From assembly GCA_964385195.1 (NCBI GenBank), contig CAYLOC010000014.1, forward strand, positions 1-26,619: a stretch of DNA of 26,619 bases, given 5' to 3'. The notes beneath the pieces were generated by a model. It worked only from the letters and a program-made list of their open reading frames with translations. It had not been told where the DNA came from and made no database searches. Numbering within the stretch: position 1 is the first letter of the stretch; every line of letters starts with the position of its first letter. The stretch comes from CAYLOC01 sp964385195 (lineage in GTDB: Bacteria; Actinomycetota; Actinomycetes; Propionibacteriales; Nocardioidaceae). A program made the position numbers and the translations under genes. This document shows, piece by piece, positions 7,371 through 14,412 of the stretch.

Positions 7371-8468
7371 GTGACCACCCCCGTGTCCTCCCGGCTGCCG
7401 GAGTTCCCCTGGGACCAGTTGGCGCCGTACAAGCAGCAGGCCGCGGAGCACCCCGACGGCATCGTGGACCTCTCCATCGGAACCCCGGTCGACCCCACGC
7501 CGCGCGTGGTGCAGGAGGCGCTGAGCGCTGCCGGTGACTCACCCGGCTACCCCTCGACGTGGGGGACTCCCGAGCTGCGGACGGCGATCATCGGCTACCT
7601 CCAGCGTCGGTGCGGCTCGGTCCCGCTGACCGAGGAGAACGTCCTCCCGACGATCGGCTCCAAGGAGCTCGTGGCGGCGCTGCCCACCCAGCTCGGGATC
7701 GGGGCCGGTGCGACGGTGCTGATCCCGCGGGTGGCCTACCCCACCTATGCCGTGGGCGTGCAGCTGGCCGGCGCGACGTGCCTGGCCAGTGACTCCACGG
7801 TCTCCGCCGGGCCGGTCCGGGTGCCGCTGGTGTGGCTGAACACTCCGGGGAACCCCACCGGGCGCGTCCTGCCCGTGGAGCACCTGCGCAAGGTGGTCGG
7901 ATGGGCCCGGGAGCGCGGTGCGGTGGTCGCCGTGGACGAGTGCTACTACGAGTGCGGCTGGGACGCCGAGCCGGTGTCGGTGCTGCACCCGGACGTGAAC
8001 GGGGGCTCGCTGGACTCGGTCCTGGCGGTGCACTCGCTCTCCAAGCGCTCCACGATGGCCGGGTACCGCGCCGGGTTCGTTGCCGGTGACCCCGCGGTGG
8101 TCGGCGAGCTGCTCGCGGTCCGCAAGCACGCCGGGTTGATCCTCCCGGGGCCGGTGCAGGCCGCGATGCGGGCCGCTCTGGATGACGACAGCCACATCGA
8201 GACCCAGCGCCAGCGCTACCTGGCACGGAGGAGCCTGCTGTGGTCGGCGGTGGAGAAGGCGGGTTTCCGGGTCGACCACTCCGAGGCGGCGTTGTACCTG
8301 TGGGCTACCCGGGACGAGCCGTGCATGGACAGTGTGGCCTGGCTCGCCGAGCGGGGGATCCTGGTGGCGCCGGGCAGCTTCTACGGTGCCGACGGTGCCC
8401 AGTACGTCCGGTTCGCGTTCACCGCCTCCGACGAACGCGTCGAGGCCGCCGTACGCCGGCTCAGCTAA
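7371..8468 (+). CDS. dapC: N-succinyldiaminopimelate aminotransferase
   Basis: DapC is a PLP enzyme that transaminates N-succinyl-2-amino-6-ketopimelate to N-succinyl-LL-diaminopimelate in the lysine and peptidoglycan precursor pathway. The 365-residue class I/II aminotransferase shows the substrate-end motif NTPGNPTGRVLP, the VDECYYE segment with the conserved Asp and Tyr, and SLSKRS with K225 as the Schiff-base lysine, then AGYRAGF. The GTG start lies 10 bases after fdxA. dapD and dapE lie within 4 kb, so three of the four succinylase-branch steps are encoded here, though in separate transcription units. Other aminotransferases of the fold are possible, but this context is the standard actinobacterial dapC location. 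Confidence 0.93.
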   Translation: MTTPVSSRLPEFPWDQLAPYKQQAAEHPDGIVDLSIGTPVDPTPRVVQEALSAAGDSPGYPSTWGTPELRTAIIGYLQRRCGSVPLTEENVLPTIGSKELVAALPTQLGIGAGATVLIPRVAYPTYAVGVQLAGATCLASDSTVSAGPVRVPLVWLNTPGNPTGRVLPVEHLRKVVGWARERGAVVAVDECYYECGWDAEPVSVLHPDVNGGSLDSVLAVHSLSKRSTMAGYRAGFVAGDPAVVGELLAVRKHAGLILPGPVQAAMRAALDDDSHIETQRQRYLARRSLLWSAVEKAGFRVDHSEAALYLWATRDEPCMDSVAWLAERGILVAPGSFYGADGAQYVRFAFTASDERVEAAVRRLS

Positions 8469-8512
8469 CGTCCTGCACGCGGGGCGCTCCGGCGCCCGCG
8501 GTGCAGGACGTT
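8467..8512. terminator. Bidirectional terminator between dapC and the convergent hydrolase gene
   Basis: A 12-bp perfect outer stem (8467-8478 with 8501-8512) continues inward as a GC-rich stem with small bulges and closes at about TCCG (8488-8491). It begins in the dapC TAA stop codon and lies 27 bases from the end of the opposing gene. There is no T tract, which is common for actinobacterial terminators. Confidence 0.8.
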
Positions 8513-8538
8513 GCGGAGGGGGTACGCCGGGTCAGGGG

Positions 8539-9537
8539 TCAGTAGACGTCGACGTGGACGTGGTCCCGGTGCTCCAGGACCGCCACGGTCTCCGCGCTCT
8601 TGCCCTTCGTCGGCTCCGGTACGTCGTAATGGCGCCAGCCCTGCTCGGACTTGCGTCCCGCGGACCAGATCTTGCCGTCGAAGATCACGTGCGCGACGTG
8701 CAACCGGCGGGCGTTGGCGACCAGGTAGTGCGCCAGCACCCATCCGCGGCGCTGGTTCTCGGGGTTGACCGGTCGGAAGAAGACGTCGATCGCCCGGCCC
8801 TCGTAGTGCGCGGAGCCCTGCACGTGTCCGCTGCTCACCCCTCCCGGCGCGTACCCGCCGAGCGACAGTGAACCGAACGCGTGCTCCATGGCCCGGCGTA
8901 CCCGGTTCGCCCGGGGCGTCAGCCCGTCGTCCTGGAGGGACTGCTCGGGCAGGTCCTGGCCGTGGACCACGCAGGTGAACCCGGCCGGGCTGTACCCGGA
9001 CATCGTGCTGGCGACGATGCGGCCGTCCCGCGCGTGGTCGGCGTACGCGTCGGGGAACGCGGAGTGCTGCACCGCCTGGGCGGCCTTGGTGATCGGCATG
9101 TCCTGGTACCCGTCGACCCGGACCAGCGCGTCGTAGAACTTCCCCGCCGAGTAGTAGGGGTTCATGATCTGCTGTGCGGTGCCCCATCCCTGGCTGGGCC
9201 GCTGCTGGAACAGCCCCAGCGAGTCGCGGTCCCCGTGCTTGACGTTGATCAGCTTCGACTCCTGGTACGCCGTGGCGATCGCGATCGAGATCGCCCGGGC
9301 GGGTAGTCCCCGCCGTACGGCGACGGCAGCGATGATCGAGGCGTTTTCCGCCTGCTCGGTCGACAGTGCCACGGTGTGACCGGCCGCGGTAGCGGTGCAG
9401 CCCTCCGGGTCGGGCAACGGCCCCGTCCCGCGGCGTACGACGACGTACCCGGCCACGACGACCAGGGTGACCGCGAGCAGGGCGAGGACGACCTTGCGGG
9501 TCCTGCCGATGCCACGGTTCCGCGGCGCTGTGCTCAC
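8539..9537 (-). CDS. Membrane-anchored cell-wall hydrolase: lysozyme-like domain plus M15-like peptidase domain
   Basis: The 332-residue protein has a cytoplasmic Arg/Lys-rich start, one membrane helix (residues 16-34) and two extracytoplasmic domains. The first looks like a lytic-transglycosylase fold: AYQESKLINVKHGDRDSLGLFQQ, with E93 as candidate catalytic acid, followed by GWGTAQQIMNPYYSAGKFYDAL. The second carries the M15-type zinc signature SAHYEGRAID (H244, D251) and ends in HRDHVHVD (H326 and H328 candidates). Homologues are often mislabelled 'heavy metal transporter', and nothing here supports transport. The GTG start lies 16 bases after dapD with GGGGAG upstream, so the two are likely cotranscribed. 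The inferred role is cleavage of glycan strands and peptide stems during wall remodelling. Confidence 0.82.
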   Translation of the reverse strand: MSTAPRNRGIGRTRKVVLALLAVTLVVVAGYVVVRRGTGPLPDPEGCTATAAGHTVALSTEQAENASIIAAVAVRRGLPARAISIAIATAYQESKLINVKHGDRDSLGLFQQRPSQGWGTAQQIMNPYYSAGKFYDALVRVDGYQDMPITKAAQAVQHSAFPDAYADHARDGRIVASTMSGYSPAGFTCVVHGQDLPEQSLQDDGLTPRANRVRRAMEHAFGSLSLGGYAPGGVSSGHVQGSAHYEGRAIDVFFRPVNPENQRRGWVLAHYLVANARRLHVAHVIFDGKIWSAGRKSEQGWRHYDVPEPTKGKSAETVAVLEHRDHVHVDVY

Positions 9538-9553
9538 CTGCTCCCCGGAGTGC

Positions 9554-10498
9554 TCAGTCGTTCGCGTGCAGCGCGTCGTTGAGCGTGCTGCCCGCGCCTT
9601 CCCGCGGCATGGCCTCCACCGCGCCGGTGACGCTGTTCTGCCAGAACTGCCAGTTCGGCTGGCCGGAGAGATCACGGGCCTTGACCGTGGAGCCGCCGGG
9701 CAGCGTCACCTTGGTACCCGCGGTCACGTAACACCCGGCGGCAACCACGCAGTCGTCGCCGAGGGAGATCCCCAGCCCCGCGTTGGCGCCGAGCAGACAG
9801 TTGCGGCCGATGGAGATGGTCTCCTTGCCGCCGCCGGACAGCGTGCCCATGATCGACGCGCCGCCACCGATGTCGGAGCCGTCCCCGACCGTCACGCCGG
9901 CAGAGATGCGACCCTCCACCATCGACGCGCCGAGCGTGCCGGCGTTGTAGTTGACGAAGCCCTCGTGCATCACCGTGGTGCCCGGCGCGAGGTGCGCCCC
10001 CAAGCGGACCCGGTCGGCGTCGGCGATCCGGACACCGGAGGGGACGACGTAGTCCACCATGCGCGGGAACTTGTCCACGCCGAACACGCTCAGCGAGGTC
10101 CCTCCCGTCGCCGCGCGAAGCCTGGTGTGCTCGAACCCCTCGACCGCACACGGGCCGAGCGAGGTCCACACCGCGGTGGTGAGCAGGCCGAACACTCCCT
10201 CCATGCTCAACCCATGAGGTGGGACCAGTCGGTTGCTGAGCAGGTGCAGTCTCAGCCAGACGTCCGCGGCATCGGACGGAGGGGTGTGCAGGTCGTCGAT
10301 GACCACGCGCAGCGGCCGCCGGTCCACGTGCCGGACCTCGTCCCGGCCGGCCAGCGACTTCAGATCGTCCGGCACCGACGTACCAGTGGCCGACGGAGGT
10401 GTTCCCAGACGCGGGGACGGGAAACGTACGTCGAGCAGGTCTCCATCGTCGGCGTACGTCGCCAGTCCGTCGGCCCAGGCTGCGGTCGGGTTCGTCAC
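9554..10498 (-). CDS. dapD: Tetrahydrodipicolinate N-succinyltransferase
   Basis: DapD transfers a succinyl group from succinyl-CoA to tetrahydrodipicolinate, opening the succinylase branch of diaminopimelate synthesis. The 314-residue length matches the actinobacterial DapD class (about 317 residues in M. tuberculosis). The C-terminal half has left-handed beta-helix hexapeptide repeats (GAHLAPGTTVMHEGFVNYNAGTLG, then ISAGVTVGDGSDIGGGASIMGTL) with the EGRIS and GANAGLGI loops of the family. The GTG start has no ribosome-binding site, but TAGCGT stands 6 bases before it, pointing to a leaderless transcript. The cell-wall hydrolase follows 16 bases after the stop. Confidence 0.94.
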   Translation of the reverse strand: MTNPTAAWADGLATYADDGDLLDVRFPSPRLGTPPSATGTSVPDDLKSLAGRDEVRHVDRRPLRVVIDDLHTPPSDAADVWLRLHLLSNRLVPPHGLSMEGVFGLLTTAVWTSLGPCAVEGFEHTRLRAATGGTSLSVFGVDKFPRMVDYVVPSGVRIADADRVRLGAHLAPGTTVMHEGFVNYNAGTLGASMVEGRISAGVTVGDGSDIGGGASIMGTLSGGGKETISIGRNCLLGANAGLGISLGDDCVVAAGCYVTAGTKVTLPGGSTVKARDLSGQPNWQFWQNSVTGAVEAMPREGAGSTLNDALHAND

Positions 10499-10510
10499 GG
10501 CTCCACGCTA
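10499..10510 (-). promoter_or_regulatory. Probable leaderless promoter of dapD
   Basis: On the minus strand TAGCGT (10510-10505) is followed by six bases and the GTG start at 10498. It fits TANNNT with a transcript beginning at the start codon. No Shine-Dalgarno sequence competes with this reading. Confidence 0.55.
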
Positions 10511-10557
10511 CCGAATGGCCGGGCAGCCTCCCAGTGGAGCAGGTCATCCCGGACCGG

Positions 10558-10569
10558 TACGGTGAGCCA
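10558..10569 (+). promoter_or_regulatory. Probable leaderless promoter of the VOC protein-dapE operon
   Basis: TACGGT at 10558-10563 followed by GAGCCA and then the ATG at 10570 matches TANNNT-N6-start. It mirrors the dapD promoter 48 bases away on the other strand. Confidence 0.55.
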
Positions 10570-11241
10570 ATGGCACTGGCGCGCTACAAGGACCTGTGTA
10601 TCGACGCCGCGGAAGGCGACGCGCTCGGCCGGTTCTGGGCTACCGCGCTGGGGCTGACGTTCGAACCCGACGACGCCGCCGGGACGCTGGTCGGCGACAC
10701 GTCCGAGCAACGGGTGTGGATGAACCTGGTGCCGGAGCGTAAGACGGTCAAGCACCGCGTGCACCTGGATGTGCATTGTGAGTCCGTGGAGTCGCTGGTG
10801 GCACTCGGAGCGAGGATCCTCGACAGCGGGTCGCATCCGTGGACGGTCATGGCCGATCCCGAGGACGGGGAGTTCTGCGCGTTCGTCCGCTCGGAGGTAC
10901 CCGACTACCGCCTGTACGAGATCAACGTGGACTGTCACGAGCCGCGAGCCGTCGCCGGATGGTGGTCCGATGTCCTGGGCGCTGGCCTCGGCGCGGACGA
11001 AGGTGAGGACTGCTGGTGGCTGGAGGACGTGCCCGGCCTGCCGTTCCAGTCCTGGGTCTTCGCGTCCGTTCCGGAGCCGAAGAAGGTCAAGAACCGGATT
11101 CACTGGGATGTGACGACCGCCGCGGTGCAGCCCCTCGTCGATGCCGGTGCGACGGTGCAGCGGCCACCGACCGAACAGGACGCCTGGTACATCATGACCG
11201 ACCCTGAGGGCAACGAGTTCTGCGCGTTCGTGCAGCCATGA
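10570..11241 (+). CDS. VOC-superfamily protein with two tandem glyoxalase-like domains
   Basis: The 223-residue protein is two copies of a Glyoxalase_6-like unit. Each unit opens with a D-x-AEGDALGRFWATALG or DCHEPRAVAGWWSDVLG helix and ends in a matching strand: MADPEDGEFCAFV in unit one, MTDPEGNEFCAFV in unit two. Each unit also holds a VPERKTVKHRVHLDV or VPEPKKVKNRIHWDV segment. The conserved His in the middle strand and the Glu in the last are possible metal ligands. The reaction cannot be predicted. The ATG at 10570 has a leaderless-type hexamer, and longer upstream in-frame sequence overlaps dapD and is not likely coding. The stop overlaps the dapE ATG (ATGA), so it is cotranscribed with dapE. 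Confidence 0.85.
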   Translation: MALARYKDLCIDAAEGDALGRFWATALGLTFEPDDAAGTLVGDTSEQRVWMNLVPERKTVKHRVHLDVHCESVESLVALGARILDSGSHPWTVMADPEDGEFCAFVRSEVPDYRLYEINVDCHEPRAVAGWWSDVLGAGLGADEGEDCWWLEDVPGLPFQSWVFASVPEPKKVKNRIHWDVTTAAVQPLVDAGATVQRPPTEQDAWYIMTDPEGNEFCAFVQP

Positions 11242-12299
11242 GCGGACTCGACCTTGACGCCGACGTCGTCGACCTCACCGCGGCGCTGGTGGACGTGGAG
11301 TCGGTCAGCGGCTCTGAGGATCGCCTCGCGACCATGGTGGAGACCGCCCTCCGTGCGGCTGCCCCGTGGCTGGACGTGTGGCGGGCACAGAACTCCGTCG
11401 TGGCACGTACGACGCTGGGTCGCCCGGAGCGCGTGGTCGTCGCCGGCCACCTCGACACCGTGCCGGTCAACGCGAACCTGCCCAGCCGCCGTACCGGTGA
11501 CCTGCTCCACGGCCTCGGGTCGTGCGACATGAAGGGCGGGGTGGCCGTCGCGCTGAAGCTGGCCGCGGCCCTGCGGGAGCCCAGCCGGGACGTCACGTAC
11601 GTGTGGTACGAGGCCGAGGAGGTGGAGGAAGCACGCAACGGGCTGAAGATGCTGGCCGGTGTCCGCCCGGAGGTGCTCGACGGTGACCTGGCCGTGGTGA
11701 TGGAGCCGACGAACGGCGCGATCGAGGCGGGCTGTCAGGGCAGCCTGCGGGTGGAGGTCGCCGTTGCCGGGACCCGCGCCCACAGTGCGCGGTGGTGGAA
11801 CGGCAGCAACGCCGTCCATGCGGCCGGGGAGGTGCTGCAGCGGCTGCGGGACTACCGGCCCCGGGAGCCCGTCGTGGACGGGCTCCGGTTCCGGGAGGGG
11901 CTGAACGCCGTCGGCATCCGCGGTGGGGTCGCCGGAAACGTCATCCCGGATGCCTGCACCGTGACGGTGAACTACCGGTTCGCGCCCGACCGGACGCTGG
12001 AGGAGGCCGAGAACCACCTGCGCGACGTGTTCGACGGTTTCCCGGTCACGGTGACCGATCGCTCACCGGCCGCGCAGCCGGGCCTGGACCGGCCCGCCGC
12101 GCAGGCGTTCGTGGCGGCGGTCGGGGGGAGTGTCAACCCGAAGTTCGGCTGGACCGATGTCGCCCGGTTCAGCGCCCTCGGCGTACCCGCGGTCAACTAC
12201 GGCCCGGGCGACCCCGAGGTCGCCCACTCACAAGGCGAGCACGTGCCGGTCGACCAGATCAGGCAGTGCCTGGAGCGGATGACCGCCTGGCTGTCGTAA
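11238..12299 (+). CDS. dapE: Succinyl-diaminopimelate desuccinylase
   Basis: DapE hydrolyses N-succinyl-LL-diaminopimelate to LL-diaminopimelate and succinate, using zinc, in the cytoplasm. The 353-residue M20 peptidase-family protein has GHLDTVP (H71, D73), SCDMKGG (D97 bridging), YEAEEVE (E127/E128 as base and ligand), a dimerisation domain with RAHSARWWNGSNAVH, and C-terminal HSQGEHV supplying the last His ligand. The ATG overlaps the VOC gene stop, indicating coupling. It converges on the folP-like gene across a 138-base gap holding a repeat element. Other M20 amidohydrolases share the fold, but the RHSARWWNG-type sequence and the dapC/dapD context support DapE. Confidence 0.93.
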   Translation: MSGLDLDADVVDLTAALVDVESVSGSEDRLATMVETALRAAAPWLDVWRAQNSVVARTTLGRPERVVVAGHLDTVPVNANLPSRRTGDLLHGLGSCDMKGGVAVALKLAAALREPSRDVTYVWYEAEEVEEARNGLKMLAGVRPEVLDGDLAVVMEPTNGAIEAGCQGSLRVEVAVAGTRAHSARWWNGSNAVHAAGEVLQRLRDYRPREPVVDGLRFREGLNAVGIRGGVAGNVIPDACTVTVNYRFAPDRTLEEAENHLRDVFDGFPVTVTDRSPAAQPGLDRPAAQAFVAAVGGSVNPKFGWTDVARFSALGVPAVNYGPGDPEVAHSQGEHVPVDQIRQCLERMTAWLS

Positions 12300-12321
12300 C
12301 CTGCCGCCGGGCTCGCCGCGC

Positions 12322-12403
12322 TTGCCTTGTAGACGGGGCAGGCGCACCGTTGGCGCGGGAGATTTGCCTTGTTGACGGTGCATCTGCCCCGTCTACAAGG
12401 CAA
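12322..12403. repeat. Composite inverted-repeat element between dapE and the folP-like gene
   Basis: The outer arms are a perfect 20-bp inverted repeat: TTGCCTTGTAGACGGGGCAG at 12322-12341 and its complement at 12384-12403. Just inside, GCACCGT near 12343 pairs with ACGGTGC near 12376, extending the stem. A third, degenerate direct copy of the arm (TTGCCTTGTTGACGGTGCA, 12364-12382) occupies the loop. The element lies between two convergent genes, 22 bases from the dapE stop, so it can act as a two-way terminator. The internal third copy is more than a terminator needs and suggests a dispersed palindromic repeat or MITE-like unit. No target-site duplication is evident. Confidence 0.8.
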
Positions 12404-12428
12404 CCGCAGGGGGGCAACCGCAGGGGGG
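12401..12428. repeat. Two tandem copies of a 14-base G-rich unit
   Basis: CAACCGCAGGGGGG occurs at 12401-12414 and again at 12415-12428 without change. The unit abuts the right arm of the inverted repeat and ends 10 bases before the folP-like stop codon. Confidence 0.8.
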
Positions 12429-12437
12429 CGGGGGCGC

Positions 12438-13304
12438 TCAGGCGAGGCCGCGGAGAGCGCGTGCGGGGGGCCGGTCCCCGCGGATCGAGGCGACCATGTC
12501 CAACACCTGCCGAGTCTCGGCGACATCGTGGGCCCGGAACACCCGCGCCCCCAGCCACGCCGACACGGCAGTCGCGGCCAGGGTCCCCGCGAGACGCTGG
12601 TCGACGGGCAGGTCCAGCGTCTCCCCGATGAAGTCCTTGTTCGACAGCGCCACCAGCACCGGCCATCCGGTGTCGGCCAGTTCCGCCAGCCGCCGGGTCA
12701 GCTCCAGCGAGTGCCAGGTGTTCTTCCCGAAGTCATGGGTCGGGTCCACCAGGATGCCGTCGCGACGGACCCCGGCCGCCACCGCCCGCTCGGCCAGGCG
12801 GGTGACACCGTCGATGACGTCGCCCATGACGTCGTCGTACTCCGGACGGTGCGGGTCGGTCCGCGGGCGCAGACCACCGCTGTGGCTGCACACCAGCCCG
12901 GCGTCGAACTCCGCCGCCACCCGGGCCACCTCCGGGTCGTTCCCGGCCCAGGTGTCGTTGACCAGGTCCGCCCCGCACTGGCACAGCTCCCTGGCCGCCT
13001 CCGATCGCCAGGTGTCCACGCTGATCACGATCTGCGGGTACGCCGACCGGACGGCGGTGACGAACGGAGCGGTGCGCCGCAGCTCCTCCTCCACGGTCAC
13101 GGTCTGTCCGTAGCCGGCCTTGACGCCGCCGATGTCGATGATGTCGGCACCCTCCTCCACCACCTGCGCCACCCGTTCCAGGGCCGCACGCTCGTCGTAG
13201 GTCGAGCCGGTGTCGTAGAAGGAGTCGGGGGTCCGGTTGATGATGGCCATCACCGCCAGTTCACGCGCCTCGAACCGCCTCGGGCCCAGCCGTAACGCCG
13301 GCAT
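12438..13304 (-). CDS. folP2: Dihydropteroate synthase-like protein (FolP2 type)
   Basis: The 288-residue TIM-barrel protein belongs to the pterin-binding family, but its key loops differ from true dihydropteroate synthase. The N-terminal loop reads MAIINRTPDSFYDTG and fits. The second loop is DIIDIGGVKAGYGQ instead of DIGGESTRPG. Other segments are VNDTWAGNDPEV, VDPTHDFGKN and FRAHDV. This matches FolP2 of mycobacteria (Rv1207), which sits at the same place between dapE and tag and is considered to lack folate-pathway activity (family knowledge). The ATG follows GGAGGTGCACA. Unlike M. tuberculosis, no gpgS (Rv1208) glucosyl-3-phosphoglycerate synthase follows on the divergent side. A role in another pterin or C1 pathway cannot be excluded. 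Confidence 0.87.
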   Translation of the reverse strand: MPALRLGPRRFEARELAVMAIINRTPDSFYDTGSTYDERAALERVAQVVEEGADIIDIGGVKAGYGQTVTVEEELRRTAPFVTAVRSAYPQIVISVDTWRSEAARELCQCGADLVNDTWAGNDPEVARVAAEFDAGLVCSHSGGLRPRTDPHRPEYDDVMGDVIDGVTRLAERAVAAGVRRDGILVDPTHDFGKNTWHSLELTRRLAELADTGWPVLVALSNKDFIGETLDLPVDQRLAGTLAATAVSAWLGARVFRAHDVAETRQVLDMVASIRGDRPPARALRGLA

Positions 13305-13380
13305 TGTGCACCTCCGTTCCCGGACACGACGAACCCGCGCTGCCGTCGTGGGCTCCCAGCGTGGCACGATCAGTGACGTG

Positions 13381-13713
13381 ATGTGGCTGTGGGTCATTCT
13401 CGTCGTCGTGGTCGTGGGTGCCGTCGGCGTGGTGGTCGTCGACCGCTGGGGCACGATGTCTGACGTCTATCCCGACCGTCCGGACCGCACCATCCCCGTC
13501 GACCGGCCACTGACCGCCGCCGACATCCGGGACGTACGCCTGAGCACCGGCGCGCGGGGGTACCGGATGGATGAGGTCGATGCGCTGCTGGACCGGGTGG
13601 AAGCCGACCTGCGGGCGCGGGAGGGGCAGCACGACGAGGCCGGGGACGACAGCGACGAGGGTTCCGCCGGGACCGAGCCAGAACCCGACGACGAACGCCC
13701 CACCGACCCGTGA
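13381..13713 (+). CDS. Membrane-anchored DivIVA-domain protein
   Basis: The 110-residue protein has an N-terminal hydrophobic helix (residues 2-20), a linker, and a short DivIVA-like motif (LTAADIRDVRLSTGARGYRMDEVDALLDRVEADLR) followed by an acidic, disordered tail. Small membrane-tethered DivIVA-motif proteins of this kind occupy the same position in mycobacteria (Rv1209) and Streptomyces. DivIVA motifs bind membranes or sort proteins to poles and septa; the role of this short form is not known. The start could also be the in-frame GTG just upstream at 13378. The divergent folP-like gene is 76 bases away, and the stop overlaps the tag start (GTGA). Confidence 0.82.
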   Translation: MWLWVILVVVVVGAVGVVVVDRWGTMSDVYPDRPDRTIPVDRPLTAADIRDVRLSTGARGYRMDEVDALLDRVEADLRAREGQHDEAGDDSDEGSAGTEPEPDDERPTDP

Positions 13714-14333
13714 GCACCGACCAGGAACCGGCGCCCCCGACCGGGGTGGCCGCCGGTCCGGACGGTCGCCCGCGATGCCCGTGGGGCGTGTCCGCGCCGG
13801 ACTACGTCGCCTACCACGACGAGGAGTGGGGGCGGCCGCTGTACGGCGACGACGCGCTGTTCGAACGGCTGACCCTGGAGGCGTTCCAGTCCGGACTGTC
13901 CTGGCTGACCATCCTGCGCAAGCGTCCGGCCTTCCGGGCAGCGTTCGCTGGTTTCGCGGTCGAGCGGGTCGCCGCGTTCACCGACGCCGACCGGCAGCGG
14001 CTGCTCGCCGACGCCGGCATCGTGCGCAACCGCGCCAAGATCGACGCGACCCTGTCCAACGCCCGCGCCGTCCTCCGGCTGACCGAGCCGCTGACGGAGC
14101 TGATGTGGCGGTTCGCGCCCGGTCCCCGTGCTGCCCCGCGAACCCACGCCGAGATTCCCGCCACGACGCCGGAGTCCACCGCGCTGGCCCAGGAGCTGAA
14201 GCGGCAAGGACTGGTGTTCGTGGGCCCGACCACGGCGTACGCGCTGATGCAGGCGGTGGGCATGGTCAATGACCATCTTGCGGACTGCTGCGTCCGCGCC
14301 GACGTCGAGCGGGTACGGCGAGCCGGACGCTAG
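13710..14333 (+). CDS. tag: DNA-3-methyladenine glycosylase I
   Basis: Tag excises 3-methyladenine from alkylated DNA, starting base excision repair. The 207-residue protein contains the family signatures: RCPWG with the first zinc Cys, YHDEEWGRPLYGDD with the zinc His and the base-pocket Glu and Trp, FQSGLSWLTILRKR, and the C-terminal NDHLADC with the remaining zinc His and Cys (H-x3-C). The GTG start overlaps the stop of the DivIVA-like gene (GTGA), so it depends on upstream translation. The TAG stop is itself the first half of a TAGGGT hexamer that could drive the next transcript. The assignment is firm from the zinc-snap residues. Confidence 0.95.
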   Translation: MSTDQEPAPPTGVAAGPDGRPRCPWGVSAPDYVAYHDEEWGRPLYGDDALFERLTLEAFQSGLSWLTILRKRPAFRAAFAGFAVERVAAFTDADRQRLLADAGIVRNRAKIDATLSNARAVLRLTEPLTELMWRFAPGPRAAPRTHAEIPATTPESTALAQELKRQGLVFVGPTTAYALMQAVGMVNDHLADCCVRADVERVRRAGR

Positions 14334-14343
14334 GGTGCCGAAC
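14331..14343 (+). promoter_or_regulatory. Probable leaderless promoter formed by the tag stop codon
   Basis: TAGGGT at 14331-14336 includes the tag TAG stop and ends 7 bases before a GTG at 14344 that opens a 22-codon frame. It fits TANNNT-N7-start. No -35 box is clear. Confidence 0.45.
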
Positions 14344-14412
14344 GTGACCCTTCTGCTGGGCGCGGCCCTTCTGCGGGGCGCGGCCTTGGTGAGAGAAGCA
14401 TGGCCGTGCTGA
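14344..14412 (+). CDS. Possible short leader ORF with in-frame hexapeptide repeat
   Basis: The 22-codon frame begins GTG ACC, reads MT-LLLGAA-LLRGAA-LVREAWPC, and ends in TGA at 14410-14412, overlapping the first 13 bases of the membrane-protein gene in another frame. The 18-base tandem repeat beneath it encodes the LL(L/R)GAA unit twice. It has a leaderless-type promoter, and six of 22 residues are Leu. It may be a real leader peptide that couples translation to the next gene, or a by-product of a tandem duplication in a leader. There is no independent proof of translation. Confidence 0.35.
   Translation: MTLLLGAALLRGAALVREAWPC
14348..14383 (+). repeat. 18-base tandem duplication upstream of the membrane-protein gene
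   Basis: CCCTTCTGCTGGGCGCGG at 14348-14365 is repeated at 14366-14383 with one change (T14357 versus G14375). A partial third unit, CCTTGG, follows. Confidence 0.8.

Noticed and set aside
12322..12428. CRISPR array
   Set aside because: The three repeat units are in mixed orientation, differ in sequence, and have no regular spacers or cas genes nearby.
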